Assembly: GCA_029263455.1 (NCBI GenBank)
Contig: JAJCXM010000035.1
Span: 124,001 to 188,000, forward strand
DNA from: Holophagae bacterium
GTDB lineage: Bacteria; Acidobacteriota; Holophagae; Acanthopleuribacterales; Acanthopleuribacteraceae
Length of the DNA: 64,000 nucleotides
Reading direction: 5' to 3'
The notes under the pieces were generated by a model, which worked only from the letters and a program-made list of their open reading frames with translations, was not told the DNA's origin and did no database searches. Of this stretch, positions 60,273-64,000 are shown one piece after another. The position numbers and the translations under genes are program-made. The stretch's first letter is position 1. Each line of letters begins with the position of its first letter.

Positions 60273-61244
60273 GTGCACATACCAAAAAGATATCGGCGAA
60301 ATCGTTGGAACCAGGGCATCCGAAGCTTAGTCAAAGAGACTGAACTCCGAGCCGGCGACTTGATATACCCCATGTTTGTCGTGGAAGGTACGGGTGTGAA
60401 ACGCGAAATATCCACCATGCCAGGTAACTATCATCTGTCTATTGACCAGTTGGTTAAGGACGCCGAATCGCTTCTAGAGTTAGGCGTACCGGCAGTCAAT
60501 CTATTTGGGTATTGTGAAAACAAGGATGATGGTGCCACTGAATCATATTCAGACAAAAGTCTCATAGCGCGAGCCATTAAGGCTCTAAAACAGGCCCTAC
60601 CCGAATTGTACGTGCAGACCGATATCGCACTAGACCCATACACCAATCACGGACATGACGGTCTGGTGGTAGGCGACGAAATTGTCAATGATGCCAGCGT
60701 CGAAGTACTAGCCAAAATGGCCGTTTGTCATGCACGTGCGGGCGTCGATATGGTTACGCCTTCAGATATGATGGACGGTCGAGTGGGCGCGATTCGACAA
60801 GCATTGGATGATGCCGACTACAGTTACGTCGCCATCATGTCCTATGCGGCAAAATATGCGTCGTGTTTTTATGGTCCATTCCGCGGGGCACTGGACTCGG
60901 CACCCAAATCTGGAGATAAGAAGACGTACCAGATGGACCCTGCCAATCGCAGAGAAGCGATCAAAGAAATAGCGCTAGATATTGAGGAAGGCGCAGATGT
61001 AGTAATGGTTAAACCAGCGATGGCCTATTTAGACGTCATCGCCGACGCTCGGAGCAATTTTAAAGTGCCTATCGCCGCCTATCATGTAAGTGGCGAATAC
61101 GGCATGATCCTAGCCGCTGCAGAAAAGGGCTGGGTCGATAAAGAGCGAGCGATGATTGAATCGACAACGGCTATTAAACGGGCAGGCGCTGACATGATTT
61201 TGACTTATTTTGCGCCAGAACTAGCACGTTACTTAAAAGGTTAA
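60273..61244 (+). CDS. hemB: Delta-aminolevulinic acid dehydratase (porphobilinogen synthase)
   Basis: Condenses two 5-aminolevulinate molecules to porphobilinogen in heme synthesis. 323 residues. The Schiff-base lysines are K194 (M-S-Y-A-A-K-Y-A) and K247 (V-M-V-K-P-A-M). The metal loop reads D-I-A-L-D-P-Y-T-N-H-G-H-D-G, with Asp/Ala where zinc enzymes have cysteines, so this is the Mg-type (non-zinc) enzyme. GTG start with GGAGG 9 bases upstream. A palindrome sits on its promoter. The 40-codon ORF follows 12 bases after the stop. Confidence 0.97.
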   Translation: MHIPKRYRRNRWNQGIRSLVKETELRAGDLIYPMFVVEGTGVKREISTMPGNYHLSIDQLVKDAESLLELGVPAVNLFGYCENKDDGATESYSDKSLIARAIKALKQALPELYVQTDIALDPYTNHGHDGLVVGDEIVNDASVEVLAKMAVCHARAGVDMVTPSDMMDGRVGAIRQALDDADYSYVAIMSYAAKYASCFYGPFRGALDSAPKSGDKKTYQMDPANRREAIKEIALDIEEGADVVMVKPAMAYLDVIADARSNFKVPIAAYHVSGEYGMILAAAEKGWVDKERAMIESTTAIKRAGADMILTYFAPELARYLKG

Positions 61245-61256
61245 GAGGTACAGTCG

Positions 61257-61379
61257 ATGAGCAAAACCTCGTTTATTAGCGGGTCAATCGCGTCAAACCG
61301 TTTGAAACCAAGGCAAAAAAGGGCCATGATATGGATAGAACCCTCCGCGCCACCGATTAATTCATTGAGGGCCAAATGA
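61257..61379 (+). CDS. Possible 40-aa protein linking hemB and the DUF4388 gene
   Basis: ATG at 61257 has AAGAGG 8 bases upstream, and the TGA stop overlaps the start of the next gene (ATGA). The product is basic (M-S-K-T-S-F-I-S-G-S then R-L-K-P-R-Q-K-R-A), without a signal or membrane span. Starting behind hemB and ending in a start overlap, it looks like a true coupled gene, or a leader controlling its neighbour. I recognise no family. Confidence 0.45.
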   Translation: MSKTSFISGSIASNRLKPRQKRAMIWIEPSAPPINSLRAK

Positions 61380-63334
61380 CCACTAGCGAATACTCAAACT
61401 ACGAAATCCACCGAAAACTAATCGAACTGATTCGTAGTGATTTCACGGGCTCACTTACGACCCGTCCGGAAAAACGGAAGTTATTCTTTCAAAATGGAAA
61501 CTTGGTTTATGCCAATTCCGATATTGACGGTGAAAGTTTCGCTGATATTCTCACTGAAATGAATGTGTTATCGCCTGATGTATTGGTTGAACTGAAACTG
61601 CAGGCGCAAGCGGGCTTGAGTTTAGGCAAACGCATTCGTGATGACGGACTGGCAACACCCCATGACCTCGCCTTGGCACTGAAACAGCAGATAATGCGAG
61701 TTGTCAGCCGTATCGTGAACACGAAACAAGGTGAATACGAGGTTGTCGCGGGGAATCTTCCACCAAAAATACCTACGCTCAAAATTCACACCTTGCCATT
61801 GTTCGTCAAATCGTTCTTGTTAGTTGACGACCCATCATTCCCATCAGATATCCATGAGGGTCTTACCCTGCAACTAGCCGTCAAGTTCCAGGACGAGCGA
61901 GATAAGCTAAATCTGCCGATTAGCTACCTCGAAGCATTAAACCGAATGGACCACCCTGAAACCATTGAGCAGATCTGTGCCGAGTCCGATTTGGATATCA
62001 TCCAAGGGAAAAGACTGGCCTATACCCTCACCCTTTTGGGCGCTGCCAATTTGGTTGCCCAAACTCACCCATCACCCGACGACATTCTTGAGCTACCAGA
62101 AGTGCCTGAAATCCCTGAAATCTCTACACAGGAATTGCTAGACGAATTGGATAGCCAAACGACAATTCCCGATCAAGTTATGAATCCAGCTCAATTGGAA
62201 GACACTTTTTTTGGTCGCTTACCTGTCACATCGCAGGACCTAACGGACGAATTAGATGAGCTCGATTCAATAGAACCGCTAGAAACAGCGGCCGACGGTA
62301 TGCTCTCGATTCCGGATGAAGAAGAACCCATTGCAGTCTTGAACGACCCTATCAGCGAACTTAACCGTGTACTAGCCGACCCTGGCCCCGCAAGCGTCGT
62401 GTTTGTGGACGACCATTCTCTTGACGATAGCGAAACCGTGCCAGCAACGCCATTGGACGAATTGTTAGATGACAATTTGGGTGTAGTTCATGGACCTTAC
62501 CTTGATTACAATAGCGACGATTTTTTGTCCGAGGATGCGAATAACACCGCGCCCATGAAAGTCGTTTCGCAAACTACCGAGCCCAGTATTGAATCACCTG
62601 TTGACTTACGTGAACGCGGCTTCATCATGCCGGAACCATCCGAACAAGCTCACGTTCACGCAGGGCCCATCAAAAAGAAATCCTCGCTCACAGGATTAAT
62701 CGTCCTTTTATTCATCGTCGCAATTGGAGCAGCAGCCTTTTTCTACAGGTCCGAAATAATGGCAATCATCGCTAAGCCAGAACCGTTACCAATCGTTGAA
62801 GTTGAACAAGACCCCACGCCTCAAATAGAACCAGCCTTACCGCTGGAAAACAGCTTATTTGAAGATGAGGCTGACGCATCCGATGGCGAAGAGGAACTCG
62901 GTAACGAAACTGAGCTGGAAAGCGTACAAACACCCAACATCGAGTCATCAGCGCCCGACACGAAGAGGGAAGCAAGCACACCTGATATTGCACCTGTAGC
63001 ACAAGCAAAAGCGGAGCCATCCTCATCATCTGAAAGCTACCAAGCCAAATCACTTAGAGACGCATCGGAACTGAGACAAACCCGAGAACGATATGCCATT
63101 GCCTTCACGGTTGCTTGCGAAATGAAGACTTTGGATGACTATTTTGATGCCTTAGACAACCAAAACGGCGTGCGTATCCTACCGCGCAAGATCGGGTCAC
63201 GTTCATGTTTCATTGCCATGTGGGGTTTATTCAAAACTTCTGATGAAGCCAAAGCCGCGATCGCCAGCATGCCTCGTCAACTCAAAACTTCATCAGATCC
63301 GCCTTGGGTCATCAATCTGGATAAATATCTTTAA
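61376..63334 (+). CDS. DUF4388 protein with one span and SPOR-like tail
   Basis: 652 residues. The first ~110 match the DUF4388/PATAN-type domain (G-S-L-T-T-R-P, K-L-F-F-Q-N-G-N-L-V-Y-A-N-S) known from bacterial signalling proteins. About 110-240 has helices including I-S-Y-L-E-A-L. A long acidic, low-complexity linker (rich in L-D-E-L and D-D) follows, then K-K-K-S-S and a membrane span (about 438-457). The tail is acidic, then ends with a SPOR-like domain (about 590-652, ending P-P-W-V-I-N-L-D). Possibly a cell-envelope signalling adaptor. GAGGG 7 bases before the ATG. Confidence 0.82.
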   Translation: MTTSEYSNYEIHRKLIELIRSDFTGSLTTRPEKRKLFFQNGNLVYANSDIDGESFADILTEMNVLSPDVLVELKLQAQAGLSLGKRIRDDGLATPHDLALALKQQIMRVVSRIVNTKQGEYEVVAGNLPPKIPTLKIHTLPLFVKSFLLVDDPSFPSDIHEGLTLQLAVKFQDERDKLNLPISYLEALNRMDHPETIEQICAESDLDIIQGKRLAYTLTLLGAANLVAQTHPSPDDILELPEVPEIPEISTQELLDELDSQTTIPDQVMNPAQLEDTFFGRLPVTSQDLTDELDELDSIEPLETAADGMLSIPDEEEPIAVLNDPISELNRVLADPGPASVVFVDDHSLDDSETVPATPLDELLDDNLGVVHGPYLDYNSDDFLSEDANNTAPMKVVSQTTEPSIESPVDLRERGFIMPEPSEQAHVHAGPIKKKSSLTGLIVLLFIVAIGAAAFFYRSEIMAIIAKPEPLPIVEVEQDPTPQIEPALPLENSLFEDEADASDGEEELGNETELESVQTPNIESSAPDTKREASTPDIAPVAQAKAEPSSSSESYQAKSLRDASELRQTRERYAIAFTVACEMKTLDDYFDALDNQNGVRILPRKIGSRSCFIAMWGLFKTSDEAKAAIASMPRQLKTSSDPPWVINLDKYL

Positions 63335-63402
63335 CTGAATACGGACAGGACGGCAGCGCAGATAACACCCAAGGGTGCTTGTCCAATCTGTATAAATTCG
63401 AA

Positions 63403-64000
63403 ATGATACGCACTATCATCAACCAATACCGCGACGCCTACCAAGGACTACCGCGCGCTGTATGGGTATTGGCTGGGACTTTATTTATCAACCGCACCGG
63501 CGGCATGGTGCTGCCCTTCTTGGCCCTGTATATGACACAGGAAATCCAGGCGACCGCAGCTCAAGTCTCATACGTCTTAGCGGCGCATGGGCTGGGCTCG
63601 ATAATCGGCTCACAACTGGGCGGATGGTTGTGTCGTCACATGAGTTACCACTATATTCAACTCGGTTCACTGGTGGGCTCGGGCATTGGGTTCCTTTGCT
63701 TGACGGTGTTTGATTCGCCAACCGCCATCGCCGTCAACTACCTGCTCATCAGTTCAGTGAACGAAGCCTTTCGGCCAGCCAATGGAGCGGCTGTCGCATC
63801 AGCTTGCCCAAAGGTGGACCGTGCTCGAGGTATGGCACTCATTCGTATGGCCGTTAATTTGGGCATGACCATTGCCCCGGTGGTTGGAGGCCTGCTAGCG
63901 AGTATCGACTACGCCTGGATATTCATTTTTGACGGCGCAACCTGCCTTCTTGCGGCGATATTTATGGCGAATGTTGCCTATGATCGCGGGTCAAATGCGA
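63403..64000 (+). CDS. MFS transporter, N-terminal part
   Basis: The window ends inside this gene; 199 codons are visible. An N-terminal amphipathic stretch leads into the first spans: W-V-L-A-G-T-L-F-I-N-R-T-G-G-M-V-L-P-F-L-A-L-Y-M as in MdtH/YfcJ-type MFS carriers (broken here by the 20-residue limit), and L-A-A-H-G-L-G-S-I-I-G-S-Q-L-G-G. Then R-P-A-N-G-A and the fourth/fifth span region G-M-A-L-I-R-M-A-V-N-L-G. Substrate unknown. ATG at 63403 has no clear Shine-Dalgarno; a TATAAA 7-12 bases before it raises the possibility of a leaderless mRNA. Confidence 0.85.
   Translation, partial: MIRTIINQYRDAYQGLPRAVWVLAGTLFINRTGGMVLPFLALYMTQEIQATAAQVSYVLAAHGLGSIIGSQLGGWLCRHMSYHYIQLGSLVGSGIGFLCLTVFDSPTAIAVNYLLISSVNEAFRPANGAAVASACPKVDRARGMALIRMAVNLGMTIAPVVGGLLASIDYAWIFIFDGATCLLAAIFMANVAYDRGSNA

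Overview
The window looks like part of a chromosome from a Gram-negative bacterium of roughly half GC, most likely an acidobacterium of the Holophagae/Acanthopleuribacter kind. The reasons are a VWFA-related domain protein of the type typical of Acidobacteria, an IPTL-CTERM surface protein, CRTAC1/ASPIC, TMTC-like and wHTH-TM-TPR proteins, many exported proteins with Ig-like repeats, and a 7-heme cytochrome fused to TPRs. This placement is an inference from gene content; there is no rRNA in the window. I saw no tRNA, rRNA, CRISPR array, insertion sequence or prophage, and no gene-free stretch longer than 300 bases. Many genes start with GTG or TTG behind good Shine-Dalgarno sites.

Layout. 1-7.95 kb is housekeeping: the end of ssb with its terminator, dut, rlmN, a TrmH-type methyltransferase, HU, purM and purN (convergent), a sigma-54 activator coupled to purN, and an acyltransferase. 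8-22.8 kb is mostly exported: a 1242-aa Ig-like/PPC protein behind a palindrome-flanked promoter, a membrane-bound wHTH-TPR regulator, a beta-propeller, a CocE-type hydrolase, a VWFA protein, and a threonine aldolase coupled to the multiheme cytochrome. 22.8-35.2 kb is an island of four large GT-C-like membrane proteins (two TMTC-like, three with TPR tails), with a CRTAC1/ASPIC protein and a TPR protein. 35.3-40.6 kb is a minus-strand run of exported or small proteins, including an IPTL-CTERM P-domain protein, a transglutaminase-like lipoprotein, NrtS and a protein sharing the C-terminal repeat of the 1242-aa protein. 40.7-43.5 kb has a CxxC protein and a divergent LysR/pirin pair. 43.5-50.7 kb is a tightly packed minus-strand operon: valS, AlbA_2 protein, NTF2-like protein, gpmI, and a ZIP-permease fusion. 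50.9-64 kb has a TMEM175-type channel, a coupled DUF3857/transglutaminase pair (first member catalytically dead), a CDF transporter, a coupled MBL-hydrolase/WYL-regulator pair divergent from hemB, a possible 40-aa ORF, a DUF4388 membrane protein, and the start of an MFS transporter.

The best candidates for something new are the TMTC/GT-C/TPR island (a possible protein-glycosylation system whose substrates could be the Ig-like proteins nearby), the ZIP-permease fusion, the paired active/dead transglutaminases, the C-terminal repeat family shared by two exported proteins, and several palindromes placed precisely at promoters (8 kb, 57.1 kb, 60.16 kb).
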